Below, piece after piece: positions 28,201 through 36,951 of a stretch of DNA of 64,000 nucleotides. Position 1 is the stretch's first letter. Each line of letters opens with the position of its first letter. Below the pieces are notes generated by a model. That model searched no databases and was not told where the DNA came from. It saw nothing but the letters and a program-made list of their open reading frames with translations. The DNA is taken from positions 3,044,001 through 3,108,000 of the forward strand of contig NZ_BNJG01000001.1 in assembly GCF_016587375.1 (NCBI RefSeq), read 5' to 3'. Source of the DNA: Ktedonobacter robiniae (GTDB taxonomy: Bacteria; Chloroflexota; Ktedonobacteria; Ktedonobacterales; Ktedonobacteraceae). The translations under genes were made by a program, and so were the position numbers.

Positions 28201-28302
28201 TATAACCATCCTTACTTTTGGGCCGCCTTTCGCCTGGTTGGAGATGTACAGCCTTTCAGCCAGCAGGTAATCAAGAAGTTGCGCGGAGAAATAAATACTT
28301 GA
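25243..28302 (+). CDS. TPR-CHAT protease (caspase-like)
   Basis: 1019 residues. Helical TPR-like repeats fill roughly residues 50-560. A coiled linker follows, and the C-terminal 350 residues are a CHAT domain of the caspase/separase clan. The catalytic dyad is present: H870 in HLATHGHS and C911 in TLSGCETG. Further CHAT motifs are LGLGRAFLAAGARSLVMSIWPV and HPYFWAAFRLVGD near the end. There is no signal peptide or membrane helix, so it acts in the cytosol. The TPRs probably sense a protein or signal and release the protease. It is coupled to the anti-sigma-like gene and followed by a subtilisin about 100 bases downstream. Candidate substrates are these two neighbours. Confidence 0.9.
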   Translation: MGSHMVQGSMDLEPFLQRLQALDLDAGKRFLQEHSAELGEPAIFGSRLREASLKLLHAQPALALKLADLLIFYGQHTGHTASYAMGMTARGGVLANQGYNQAALKCLDEGGDVFQTLDDELNWARSRIVWIVSCAWLGDIEQALQVATRARETFMSVDEYYWACAIDINTAIICKYAGRYQQALDLYDRVLSTYPLLKEFDESYLQRSIAIAEHNKATNLALIGAFEESSSLLRRSQQSFQDLGDIISVVSSEMNIAKNAFVQGYYGSALRHYYDARNIYIQHEIDNPQILARMLLQMAMCFLQLNRVSDACQIGAQAIEVTEKLESLADRIESLHDYAKTLIASGNLQEALEPLGEAETISQGYDYLTVMTQLRRAEIYNRQQVYGKAYELAAHVSTYYNAQGLLALLMQAQLVMVEAAIGLIQTVQEETYQVNLTQTQGLCRQLVKNATCANLQDSVYRGQHLLGRMAMLQGDTQHANRFFLCAIGRIEHLLSDLVYDLSPTFLRTAWDVYEDMIALQLQNDHAELALHYLERARSIALRQYLRAAQGKPMLAAPGACEEDDVRELDDVRRAKGASLLQCEYELSLWQKKYHEYSALLATRDEDLVVAINREEVEATIKQCEVKIAELFEWLHLLRTDGALAPSVTGYRKRVRTPSGLNVQQLQQALQPGQTLLTYYIFQDMLVIFVISAQGYFVCKQPGIIPQLEQYLLLLHAHLQPGGWPDALHPPQQIIRGLLKKLHRLLIAPVAEYLADINKLLTIVPYGVLHQLPFHALYDGSRFLIEDFQVNYLPASNLLLDFQNVRQLNAHDISTALVMGCSGHSNLPSALEEARSIAELLHGTCQLEEEATIEHLQTGTRGCPLIHLATHGHSRLDAPNFSSIVLADGYLNAIDAFSLNLQGCELVTLSGCETGLALSGGGDEQLGLGRAFLAAGARSLVMSIWPVEDASTSFLMQAFYQHLLRGESKVEALRLAQQAMLKHADARYNHPYFWAAFRLVGDVQPFSQQVIKKLRGEINT

Positions 28303-28403
28303 GCCTAAAAAGAGGTAGTTGTGGCGTTTAGCTAATAGATAGAAACATATATGATGTGGTATTTGTAGACCACCTTGTAGACCATCATCCCAGGAGGTAG
28401 TCT

Positions 28404-30305
28404 GTGTCAACATCATCGATGAATATGCGCGAGCCCTGGTGGAGCGCCGCCAAAATGCTTTGGGTAGAGAAGCATGTGACCCTGACCTTTCACATTGAGG
28501 ATGGGCGGCAGCTAGACGATAAGAGCGCATCCGGCTCTCTTGGTATCGAGGACCTCAACCTGTTTCTCCAGAGGCGTGGTTTCCAACTCTCTCCTTATCT
28601 CTCAGATGTGGCGCCAGACAATGGGCAGGAGGCGTCCGAGGCTCAGCAAAATCAGGCCACGACGATTGCTTTAAATGAGTGGTTGTCCCATTCTAGCTGT
28701 CACTGTCGCTTCAAAACACCCGATGGAAGTGGTATAACCGTTGTCGGCTTTTTTACGGTGGATGACATCAAGGCAGAGTATCCAATGCAGGATATGCTGG
28801 CCGCTGGGTATGATCAATCGTACGCTCGCCAGGTTGTCAACCTTATTAACCATAACTTGGAGGAACTACGCCAGAATCTTGGCCTGCCCCTGGTGGCAGC
28901 GGCGCCAAACTGGGTAGGTGGCGCCGCACCAGTAGACTGCATTATTCATGGCGGACCAGCCTTGCCTCCCTTGCCGCTTCCGGCAAGCGATAGCGATGGA
29001 CAGCATACTGGTGCCTGGGACACTACTCTGCCAGACCTAAAAGACTCACCTATTGCTACGAAGAATGGGAAAGGAGTGACGGTCTTTGTCCTGGATACGA
29101 TGCCTGAACTGCCCAATGATGCCGATGCGACAACGAATGTCATCATTGAGGCGGCTCAGCGTGCCGGTGGAAATAACAAACTTTTACAGACGGTGGCTGA
29201 GCAGATGAACCGCGAGCAGTCTCCCTTCATTAAGTTCTCCTATCAGCCGCTTTGCTTCCTTCTACAAGAGAATGCCGAGAACCAGATGGTGGTGGGCCGG
29301 GACCTCAATGGGAAGCAGTATGCCTTTGGCATGCCTGATCATGGACTCTTTGTGACCGGGATTGTGCGTGAGCTTGCGCCCGAGGCTGATATCGAGTATA
29401 TACGTGTGCTGAATGACTTTGGCGCGGGTGATTGCTATACCCTGATTAACACGCTGGAGTGGATTCATGGACGCATATCGCGTATTGATCCACGGACGGG
29501 TCAGCAGGGAGACCTCTTTAATAAGCCTGTAGTGATCAATCTGAGCCTGGTCATGACGCCCTCGGATGAGAACCTCTTTACCTACTGGCATGCCTCCTCC
29601 GGCAATGCATATGGTCAGAATACCCTGAGTATGGCCTATGACCTGGCGACCCTGCGCGCTCCATTGCAACGGGCTATTCAGCGTCTGAGCGAGTGTGGCG
29701 CTGTGATCGTGGCTGCGGCTGGCAATGATTCAAACACGCCAGAACTGGCGGGACGTATTGGTCCACGTTACCCGGCGGCCTTCCCCGAGGTTCTTGCCGT
29801 CGGGGCGGTAGATCGTGATGGCGAGGCGGCGCGCTATAGCAACTACCCCAAGCTGCCAGCACAGCGCAACGGTATCACGACCTACGGCGGCGGTATTCCC
29901 ACACAAAGAGATATAAAGCGTGATGAAGTGGACGCATTGATTGGTCTCTATAGCTCACAGAGCTATCCCGCCTTCGAGGGTAAGAATCCACCCACGCCAG
30001 AGTATCCTGCTCCCAATACCAATGGCTGGGCCTACTGGTCTGGTACCTCCTTTGCTACGCCGATTGTGAGCGCGGTCGCGGCCCGTGTGCTTGAGCACAT
30101 CCAGCCCATGAACCTGCCGGCACGCCATGTCGCCGCCGAAGTCATGTGGGCGCTGACGACTCCCGAGGGGCAGCAGGAGACGCTGGGAAGCTCGCTCAGT
30201 GTGCAGCCTGAGCTGGGAGTAAGCCTCTTACGCGCGGAGCAGGTCCATCCTGGTCAAGTATCTCCCTCAGAACCCATTCCTGTCGGGGCTGTGACGCATA
30301 ATTAA
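28404..30305 (+). CDS. intracellular S8 (subtilisin-like) serine protease
   Basis: 633 residues from GTG 28404 with AGGAGG 5-6 bases upstream. The catalytic triad is complete: D231 in VFVLDTMPE, H313 in PDHGLFVTG and S549 in SGTSFATP, with N441 (AAAGND) for the oxyanion hole. There is no signal peptide. An N-terminal region of about 220 residues may be a pro- or regulatory domain, and an insertion separates the His and Ser blocks. It follows the CHAT gene without an evident terminator, which suggests a two-protease relay. It could be activated by cleavage of its N-terminal region; this is inferred. Confidence 0.9.
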   Translation: MSTSSMNMREPWWSAAKMLWVEKHVTLTFHIEDGRQLDDKSASGSLGIEDLNLFLQRRGFQLSPYLSDVAPDNGQEASEAQQNQATTIALNEWLSHSSCHCRFKTPDGSGITVVGFFTVDDIKAEYPMQDMLAAGYDQSYARQVVNLINHNLEELRQNLGLPLVAAAPNWVGGAAPVDCIIHGGPALPPLPLPASDSDGQHTGAWDTTLPDLKDSPIATKNGKGVTVFVLDTMPELPNDADATTNVIIEAAQRAGGNNKLLQTVAEQMNREQSPFIKFSYQPLCFLLQENAENQMVVGRDLNGKQYAFGMPDHGLFVTGIVRELAPEADIEYIRVLNDFGAGDCYTLINTLEWIHGRISRIDPRTGQQGDLFNKPVVINLSLVMTPSDENLFTYWHASSGNAYGQNTLSMAYDLATLRAPLQRAIQRLSECGAVIVAAAGNDSNTPELAGRIGPRYPAAFPEVLAVGAVDRDGEAARYSNYPKLPAQRNGITTYGGGIPTQRDIKRDEVDALIGLYSSQSYPAFEGKNPPTPEYPAPNTNGWAYWSGTSFATPIVSAVAARVLEHIQPMNLPARHVAAEVMWALTTPEGQQETLGSSLSVQPELGVSLLRAEQVHPGQVSPSEPIPVGAVTHN

Positions 30306-30312
30306 ACGTGTT

Positions 30313-30382
30313 CTTGATGTCTGCATGCAAAAGAAGGAGCCAGGTAAAAACCTGGCTCCTTCTTTTGCATGCAGACATCAAG
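30313..30382. terminator. bidirectional terminator after the S8 protease
   Basis: Perfect 33-bp arms with loop AAAA lie between the convergent protease and GlsB genes. A block of A/G on the left and T/C on the right can serve both directions. It is one of the longest perfect hairpins here. Confidence 0.85.
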
Positions 30383-30393
30383 ATGCTCCCTGG

Positions 30394-30687
30394 TCAACGG
30401 TCGCCAAAGAGAAGTTTGATAATGGTAAGGAGAATGACGGCTCCAATGACCGAGATCACAATGGTGCCGCAGAAGTGGAAGTTGCCGCTGATGTTTAGGT
30501 AGTTAGCGATCATTCCTCCGATAAACGAACCAATGAGTCCAATCACTATATCTCCAAGGCAGCCAAAGCCGCGTCCGCGTACCAGGATGCTGGCGATGTA
30601 GCCCGAGATGAGACCAACGAGAAGCCAGGCAATAATATCACCGGGCTGGAGAATGGCATAGACATTGCCGGGATGAATCGTAATCAT
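30394..30687 (-). CDS. GlsB/YeaQ/YmgE family membrane protein, paralogue 1
   Basis: 97 residues with three hydrophobic helices and glycine-rich turns (GLISGYIASILVRGRGFG, GDIVIGLIGSFIGG), the typical form of this small membrane family often annotated as transglycosylase-associated. Its role is unclear; members are often stress-induced. A second copy lies 242 bases away and a third at 38131. Confidence 0.85.
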   Translation of the reverse strand: MITIHPGNVYAILQPGDIIAWLLVGLISGYIASILVRGRGFGCLGDIVIGLIGSFIGGMIANYLNISGNFHFCGTIVISVIGAVILLTIIKLLFGDR

Positions 30688-30811
30688 AAAAGATGAACGC
30701 TCCTCTCAGCGTGGAACAGTCAGGTTGCTATTGATAATACTCTGCCATGATATACGTTGCTGAGAGTATGAAAGTTATATGCTGGTGTGAGGAATGGGTG
30801 TGGAGAAGAAA

Positions 30812-30855
30812 AAGAGAAGTGGATGCCGTCAAATCTGGTGGCATCCACTTCTCTT
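30812..30855 (-). terminator. terminator after GlsB paralogue 2
   Basis: Perfect 16-bp arms with a 12-base loop; on the minus strand the stem is followed by TTTCTTCTCC. It lies 74 bases past the stop of the gene at 30929. Confidence 0.7.
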
Positions 30856-30928
30856 GAAAAGGTAGTGTCCTGGTTACAAATGTCTACGTATCTTCCCAGG
30901 ACATGAGAGGCCCGTGATGTGCTACTTG

Positions 30929-31237
30929 CTAGAGCGTAGAACGTGTGCGCCCACGCCCAACGGCGTGCAGGATGGCAATGAGGATGCAGGCGCCAATAAA
31001 GGCGACAATCAGACTGCCAATCAGGCCAAAGTTTCCGCCTGGGATCAGCAGATTGGCAATGAAGCCACCAATGAGAGCGCCGACGAGACCAACGATCAGG
31101 TCTCCAAGGATGCCATAGCCACCACCACGCATAACCAGGCTGGCGAGGAAGCCTGCGATCAAGCCCACGACGATCCAACCGATAATGCCGCCGGGATTGA
31201 GAGTAGCTCCAAGGATAAACGTCGCAAATGTAAGCAT
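30929..31237 (-). CDS. GlsB/YeaQ/YmgE family membrane protein, paralogue 2
   Basis: 102 residues from ATG 31237, chosen because GGAGGAG lies 6 bases upstream; an upstream start at 31264 lacks such a site. Three hydrophobic helices with GLIAGFLASLVMRGGG and GDLIVGLVGALIGG closely parallel paralogue 1. It is separately terminated, so it is an independent transcription unit. Confidence 0.85.
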   Translation of the reverse strand: MLTFATFILGATLNPGGIIGWIVVGLIAGFLASLVMRGGGYGILGDLIVGLVGALIGGFIANLLIPGGNFGLIGSLIVAFIGACILIAILHAVGRGRTRSTL

Positions 31238-31580
31238 GCGATTCTCCTCCTTCGCTCTTATCAACTGAAAATGGATACCTGGATAAACAACTTGCTTTTT
31301 AAACGCAATATAAGAATACCTGTTTCAAGCAATGGAGCGATACTGCTCTTGCGTTATCTACAAATTCTGGTATCGTTGCTTGTGTTTTTATAATAATAGA
31401 AATGTTTGCATAAATCAAGTCAGCAATACAAAGTCTAATGGTTCTCAGATTTTATCTAAAAATCCTTTATTTGCTTAATAAATGCTTAAAGAGTTTTCCT
31501 GGCCATTTGACCATTGCCCTCTTCCGCTAGCCTATGTTAAGGTATGGGCATGTATCTACTTATTCAGGAGTAATGTTCAC
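31238..31580. other. AT-rich divergent intergenic region
   Basis: 343 bases between the divergent GlsB and MFS genes. It is very AT-rich and promoter-like, with a clear AGGAG site at 31566-31570 for the MFS gene. A 40-codon plus-strand ORF at 31271 lacks a ribosome-binding site and was not accepted. No other gene seen. Confidence 0.45.
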
Positions 31581-32888
31581 ATGCCTTCGGTGTCGAATTC
31601 CTCAGAACCTCGTGTACAAGGAGACAAAGTAACACACAAACGTGCTGCGATTTCTTCCTTCTGGCGCTTGCCACGCAATGTCTATTTATTGTTGCTATTT
31701 ACCACGGGAAAAGGCTTTCAACTTAGTATAGCGGCCCTCACACTCAACTATTATGTCCATAGCCTGGGCTATCAGCCAGACTTTATCGGCGTTTTTAGCG
31801 CCATGCCCGCCGTTGGGGCCTGTATTGCGGCGGTGCCTACGGGTATGCTCGTCAATCGCATAGGGCGTAAGCCGGTTCTGCTGCTGACAGCCTTCCTGAC
31901 GCCGTTGATGCTAGCGCTCTGTGCTCTGGTAACGTCGGCGCCGCTTTTACTGGTTGCCAACCTGATTCAGGGATTGGTCTCGACTGCCTATTGGGTGACG
32001 AACCTGCCGTTGCTATCGGAGAGTACCACTCAGGAGCAGCGGGTCGGCGTGCTGGCGCTGAATAGCTTTCTCTTGCTGGGCATTGGGGCGCTGGGCAATC
32101 TCCTGGGTGGAGCGATTCCTGAGTTTGTGGCGGGTCTGCTGCATGTCTCGGCTGGTTCGGCTATTCCACTGCGCTGGGGGGTCTTTAGCGCTGCTCTGTT
32201 TACCTTTGTCTTCGGTCTGCCGCTCTGGCTGCTGCAAGAGCCAAGGGGTCTTGACAAGGCAACATCACGCGAGGCTGCCAGTGAGCAGGCCAATGAGGTT
32301 GGAGACGTTCGAGCTGAACAATCCTCTACCTGGCTCTTCGTGAAATTGCTTCTGCCCGACCTGGTCTTTACTATGGGCGAGGGGGCGGTTGTCGCCCTGA
32401 TCCAGCTCTATTTCGTGCTGCGTTTCCAGCTCTTACCTGGTACCCTGGGCATCATCTTTACGATCTCGGGCCTGGCTGGTGGAATCTTTTCGTTAACGGC
32501 GCCGCTATTTGTCAAACGCTGGAGTAAGTTGCGCCTGGTGACCTCGGTGCAGTATATCAGCGCTCCTTTGATGGTCTTGATTGGCTTTGCGCCTACGCTG
32601 CCGTTGGCGATTACGGGCGAGTACGCACGCTCATTTCTGCGCACTTTGATTGAGCCTGTCTATGCCGCCTTCGCCATGGAGCAGGTCTCAGACCGCCAGC
32701 GCGCAATTCTCGCTGGCTGCTACGCAGTGACCTGGAGTATTGGCTTTAGCATTGGCCCAACGATTGCAGGCTGGCTGCAATCTAGTGTGAACCTTGCAGC
32801 CTCTTTTGTCTTTGGTGGTTTCTGTCTCCTTCTGGCTCCCAGTCTTCTGCTCCTCTTCTTTGGAAAGAAGAACACGTCCATGCAGTAA
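31581..32888 (+). CDS. major facilitator superfamily transporter
   Basis: About 435 residues from ATG 31581, with AGGAG 10 bases upstream; a start at 31482 would add an unlikely leader. About 12 hydrophobic helices are visible in two halves around a charged central loop (LDKATSREAASEQANEVGD). The MFS loop signature between helices 2 and 3 is GMLVNRIGRKPVLLL. The substrate cannot be told; a drug or metabolite exporter is most common for such sequences. It is flanked by unrelated genes and appears monocistronic. Confidence 0.88.
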   Translation: MPSVSNSSEPRVQGDKVTHKRAAISSFWRLPRNVYLLLLFTTGKGFQLSIAALTLNYYVHSLGYQPDFIGVFSAMPAVGACIAAVPTGMLVNRIGRKPVLLLTAFLTPLMLALCALVTSAPLLLVANLIQGLVSTAYWVTNLPLLSESTTQEQRVGVLALNSFLLLGIGALGNLLGGAIPEFVAGLLHVSAGSAIPLRWGVFSAALFTFVFGLPLWLLQEPRGLDKATSREAASEQANEVGDVRAEQSSTWLFVKLLLPDLVFTMGEGAVVALIQLYFVLRFQLLPGTLGIIFTISGLAGGIFSLTAPLFVKRWSKLRLVTSVQYISAPLMVLIGFAPTLPLAITGEYARSFLRTLIEPVYAAFAMEQVSDRQRAILAGCYAVTWSIGFSIGPTIAGWLQSSVNLAASFVFGGFCLLLAPSLLLLFFGKKNTSMQ

Positions 32889-33096
32889 AATATCTCATGA
32901 AATAGCAAAAATAGGTGCAATGCGTGACTTTTAGCGGCTAATTTGCGACATTTATATATATAGGGATATGATTGCAAGGCATGCCCAGATGGATGTAGCA
33001 AAAACACCTCTTATATTATATAATTCTATACTGCTTAAAATGTTTTGTATCAGCGCGTACCATATGTTGCTACTATAAAGTGATAAGGGAGCATTG

Positions 33097-35571
33097 ATGA
33101 GGCCAAGCGTAGTCGATCCAAAGCGTTCATCTCCAATACCAGTGAAGCCGTTTGATGGAGCAGCTCGGCATGTGCCGCAGTCAATAACTTCTCTCCCCAC
33201 CTATCCAGCCACTCCAGGTTTTTCCCGTTCTCGCGGAACACCTAAAACGCCTCCGCCAGCGGCGAATGGACAGAAGGCTCGTCCCTCGCTGGTGCTTGCG
33301 CCCCTGGAGGGTTGGTTACCCCTCATCTGTTTAGGCGTAGCATTATATTGTGTGATTGCGTCGATGCAGGCTGCAAAGTGGGTAGGACATGATACATTGT
33401 TTCCCTGGGGAGGCTTGCTGGGCATGGTGCTCGGCTTGATCATTGCGAAGTTACCAAAGGGTCCGCAAAGCCTCTTTCACCTGGGGACCTGCCTGCTGGG
33501 TTTCTGGTTCGCTTTATGGTTGACGAGTTTTGCCGCCTATCATGTGTCTATCACGCTTGTGCTGAATAGCTTACGTTCCGTCTTTACTGGTTCGCTGCTG
33601 GACCTTCCGCCTGGATTGGCGGAGGCACTCTTCTTCTTTTACCTGACCTTCCTGACCTTTTTTCTGGGCTACTTTGGCTGCTGGCTTGTCTATCGCGCGC
33701 GTTTACCCTGGCTTGTGGCCTTGATCTATAGCGCGATTCTGCTGGTAAATCTCAACTATGTAAAACAGGATGCGGTCTACCTGGTCTGTATACTAGGCGG
33801 CGCTCTGATGCTGCTGGTGGCGCGTGTGCACCTGGCGGCCCAGGTCGCGCAATGGAGGCGTGATGGTCTGTATACTGATCGCTCCTGGTTGCGCGGTATG
33901 GCCTGGCGCTGTATGCAGGTAACCTGTGGTTTTACGCTCTGTACGCTTCTACTTAGCAGCTTCTTGCCCTTCGCGCAGCAGACGCAGAGTGGCGTGGTAT
34001 TCTGGGACCACCTGGATAATGGGTGGAACAACCTGGTGAATGGCCGTTTCTCCTGGCGTGATCCTTCCAGCCTGTTTAATGGTACGCCGTCGAATTTCTT
34101 TGATAAGCGTTTGCATATTACCGGCCAGGTGAACCTGCCCAGGGGCGAGGTTCTTTCATATACCAGCTCTAATCAGAAACCTCAATATCTGCTTGGCTTT
34201 ACATTCAATGACTTCGATGGTCATCTGAGCTGGAAGAGTTCATTAGATCAGAATGCTACGCAGTATTTTGAGCCGAATGCTATGCTGCAATCTGATGTAC
34301 CTCAGGTCAGTGATGACCAGATCACTACCCGAGTGACATTAGCGCAGCCACCGGGTGGGCCTGCGTATATCTTTGCTCCAGAGCAGCCTGTGCGCTTTGA
34401 TGTGTCAACGGCTATCTCTTATGACGTGACGGCGAATACCTGGATGCAACAGAATCCCTTGCAGAAAGGCGAGATATACACTGTGATCTCTCAACTCCCG
34501 CCACACGATCCAGATCTTCTCACCACAGTCCCTCTTCCCGAGCGCGACCCGGCTTTCTGGAATGCGGATACCAATTATGACATTATCAAAGGCAGCTACA
34601 CGCAAATTGATGAGAAGGATTACTCGCCTCGTGTGCTGGCTCAAGTCAAACAATGGGTTGGAAATACGTCTACGACCTATGGGGCACTCAAGGCGCTGGA
34701 GCAGCATCTCAGCGATCAGACTCAGTTTACCTATTCTGTAAGTAATCCAGATATCGTCAGTAGCGCGAATGTGGTTGATTGGTTGCTACAGAATAAACGG
34801 GGCTATTGTACTTACTATGCCAGTGCCATGATTGTGATGGCGCGCATGTTGCACATTCCAACGCGTATGGCCAATGGGTTTAGTAGTGGCCATTTTGATG
34901 AGCAGCGCAAGGCCTGGATTGTCGATGGACAGGATGCTCATAGTTGGGTGCAGGCCTATTTTCCCAATCTGGGCTGGGTCAATTTCGAGCCCACGCCGGG
35001 CTATTCTACAACCTCACTCGCCAAACCGACACCTACAGTGACGCCAACGCAACAGGCGCAAAAGCCCACTCCAACAAGCACTGCTACTGCGAAGAACACT
35101 CCATTGACGCATCATCAGCCAACACCACCACCAGATGCGGCGACAGGCGGTACGGGTGTACCATGGGCAGGTGGGATAAGCGATGCCGTATTGCTGAATA
35201 TAGCCCTGCTAGCGTTGCTGATCGCGGTGGTTATATTTGGCCTGGCGCTGTTTGCTTCCTGGTGGCGAGGCCTCTATGCGAATAGTACTTTTATCGCGAG
35301 CACCTACTGGCGCTTTTGCTGGCTGGCGAGTAAGTTCGGCTTTGCACCACGCCCGTGGCAGACGCCGTATGAATATAGTGGGATGCTGAGCCAGCAGGCG
35401 CCTGGACAGGTTGCTCCCTTGTGGCGCCTGACCGAGCTTTTCGTGCGGGATCGTTGGGGGCCACGCTCCAGCGTTCCGTCTCCTGATGCCTCGGCAGAGA
35501 CTCGGCGCATGCAGCCCGCGTTGCGGGGCATGGCCTGGCACTTGCTGTTGAACAAGTGGCGAAGAAAGTAG
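33097..35571 (+). CDS. TgpA-like membrane transglutaminase
   Basis: About 824 residues from ATG 33097 (GGGAG 5 bases upstream). The cytoplasmic N-terminus is Pro-rich. Six or seven membrane helices span about residues 70-310, then a large extracytoplasmic region follows. Its transglutaminase core has Cys in NKRGYCTYYASAMI and His in DAHSWVQAYFP, followed by WVNFEPTPG. A Pro/Thr-rich linker leads to another helix (about residue 710) and a cytoplasmic DUF4129-like end. This order matches the TgpA family, thought to crosslink or cleave cell-envelope proteins. The MoxR ATPase and DUF58 genes that often accompany it are not adjacent. Confidence 0.88.
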   Translation: MRPSVVDPKRSSPIPVKPFDGAARHVPQSITSLPTYPATPGFSRSRGTPKTPPPAANGQKARPSLVLAPLEGWLPLICLGVALYCVIASMQAAKWVGHDTLFPWGGLLGMVLGLIIAKLPKGPQSLFHLGTCLLGFWFALWLTSFAAYHVSITLVLNSLRSVFTGSLLDLPPGLAEALFFFYLTFLTFFLGYFGCWLVYRARLPWLVALIYSAILLVNLNYVKQDAVYLVCILGGALMLLVARVHLAAQVAQWRRDGLYTDRSWLRGMAWRCMQVTCGFTLCTLLLSSFLPFAQQTQSGVVFWDHLDNGWNNLVNGRFSWRDPSSLFNGTPSNFFDKRLHITGQVNLPRGEVLSYTSSNQKPQYLLGFTFNDFDGHLSWKSSLDQNATQYFEPNAMLQSDVPQVSDDQITTRVTLAQPPGGPAYIFAPEQPVRFDVSTAISYDVTANTWMQQNPLQKGEIYTVISQLPPHDPDLLTTVPLPERDPAFWNADTNYDIIKGSYTQIDEKDYSPRVLAQVKQWVGNTSTTYGALKALEQHLSDQTQFTYSVSNPDIVSSANVVDWLLQNKRGYCTYYASAMIVMARMLHIPTRMANGFSSGHFDEQRKAWIVDGQDAHSWVQAYFPNLGWVNFEPTPGYSTTSLAKPTPTVTPTQQAQKPTPTSTATAKNTPLTHHQPTPPPDAATGGTGVPWAGGISDAVLLNIALLALLIAVVIFGLALFASWWRGLYANSTFIASTYWRFCWLASKFGFAPRPWQTPYEYSGMLSQQAPGQVAPLWRLTELFVRDRWGPRSSVPSPDASAETRRMQPALRGMAWHLLLNKWRRK

Positions 35572-35726
35572 GGGCTTGCCCATTTCAAAGCTCTGAGAGA
35601 CTTATTTTAGATAAGTGTCTTTAGATGCTTTAATGGTTGTTACACGCACATTCTCCTCTCGTTCTGTATAATGAATATCTAGGGGGATACACGTAGTATC
35701 CTCCTGAGGTGGAGAGGAGGAGTGCG

Positions 35727-36839
35727 ATGCCACTGGAGCCAATGGTGGAGAGTGCATTTGGGTTGGGTCATCATGTCAGGCTCTACCCTGAGTACCTGGA
35801 TGTGAATGGTAAGGCCTACAAGCTGACGCGCTTGAAAAGCGTGCGCCCTCAGTATCATCATTTATTTGGCGTGCCCTCAGCACGCGTGGAGCTGTGTTTT
35901 CAAGAGAAGAAAATTGTGTTACGCGGCATGCCAGATGTCGAAGTGGCTGAGCGCCTGGTCGCGTACTTGCATCGTTGGCTGCGTTTGCATACCGGGAATG
36001 ATGTCTGCGTAGTGGATGCACGAACTGAGCGGCGCTGTTCGCAGCCGAGGCATCCGCGTCCATCCTCGCCCGGGGCTTCTTTCCCCCAACCGGCCCTGGA
36101 ACCTACACCTCTTGATGCCGAGGTAAGCCTGGACAACGACATTTCCCCCATCCGTCGTTGCTCAGTGGCCGAACCAGGCGAGATACCACGCTGGGCACGG
36201 CGTTACCAGGAGCAGCGTGAGCGTCGCCAGCGCCGTTTCTTGCTTGAACGGATGCGCCATACCTATGGGTTTGATATAAGCCAGGTCCTGACGCAGCTTG
36301 AGTCTGAGCACCTGCCTGTCGTTGAAATTCCTATGCCTCTCTTGCCTGGTGAAGAGGCGCATTATATAACTGATGCCATGCTTTGTGGGCAGGAGCGCCC
36401 CTCGATGAGTGGTAAGCGCTATATGCCGAGAGACCATGGCAAATTGGTGCTGACTAGTGAGCGCCTGATCTATTTTGGGCGTAAAAACCAGATTGTTCTG
36501 GCCTATGCGCAGGTGTTGCATATTTCGCGTGTGTATGAAGCAATTGCTTTTACGGCGGAGCATTGGCCCAGGCCGGAGATCTTCGCGGTTCGCCATCCGG
36601 TAGAGTGCGCCCTGTTTCTTGAACGTATCTTGGCGCATTGGCAACACAGGCAGGAAGAGCAACAGCAGGATCGCTTGCTGAATCTGACGCCCTCGTTGAT
36701 CTCGCGCTTGAACCTGGGACAACTTCCCGATGCGGGGATAGTGGAGAATTTACGCCAGAAGCAGATGGTGAGTCGTTTGAAAGCCCAATTTCAGCCCAGT
36801 AATAACGGTAATACTAAAGGGCGCAATTGTGTAGACTGA
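35727..36839 (+). CDS. protein with two PH/GRAM-like domains, unknown function
   Basis: About 370 residues from ATG 35727 (GGAGG six bases upstream). The N-terminal 100 residues (HHVRLYPEYLDVNGKAYKL, VPSARVELCFQEKKIVLRG) look like a small PH-like beta domain. A variable Pro/Arg-rich linker follows. The C-terminal 130 residues hold a second one (GKLVLTSERLIYFGRKN, IVLAYAQVLHISRVYEAIAF), typical of bacterial GRAM/PH domains. There are no membrane segments. I infer a scaffold or membrane-surface binding role; no family name is certain. Confidence 0.7.
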   Translation: MPLEPMVESAFGLGHHVRLYPEYLDVNGKAYKLTRLKSVRPQYHHLFGVPSARVELCFQEKKIVLRGMPDVEVAERLVAYLHRWLRLHTGNDVCVVDARTERRCSQPRHPRPSSPGASFPQPALEPTPLDAEVSLDNDISPIRRCSVAEPGEIPRWARRYQEQRERRQRRFLLERMRHTYGFDISQVLTQLESEHLPVVEIPMPLLPGEEAHYITDAMLCGQERPSMSGKRYMPRDHGKLVLTSERLIYFGRKNQIVLAYAQVLHISRVYEAIAFTAEHWPRPEIFAVRHPVECALFLERILAHWQHRQEEQQQDRLLNLTPSLISRLNLGQLPDAGIVENLRQKQMVSRLKAQFQPSNNGNTKGRNCVD

Positions 36840-36844
36840 AGGCT

Positions 36845-36897
36845 TATGCGGAAACCCCATGCCATTACCGTGGCGAGTGTGTTCAGGCTTCCGCATA
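36845..36897. repeat. intergenic hairpin sharing outer arms with the nuo repeats
   Basis: TATGCGGAAACC and GGCTTCCGCATA pair over 12 bp with one mismatch. The GCGGAAACC and TTCCGCAT ends match those of the hairpins at 3749 and 5626, but the interior differs. Confidence 0.5.
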
Positions 36898-36951
36898 GGC
36901 TGTAAATTGAGTACCAGGGGTTGACGAGATGGGAGAGGAGTTTGCACACCC

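Noticed and set aside
31271..31393. 40-codon plus-strand ORF (MDTWINNLLF) upstream of the MFS gene
   Set aside because: No ribosome-binding site, and it lies in an AT-rich promoter region.
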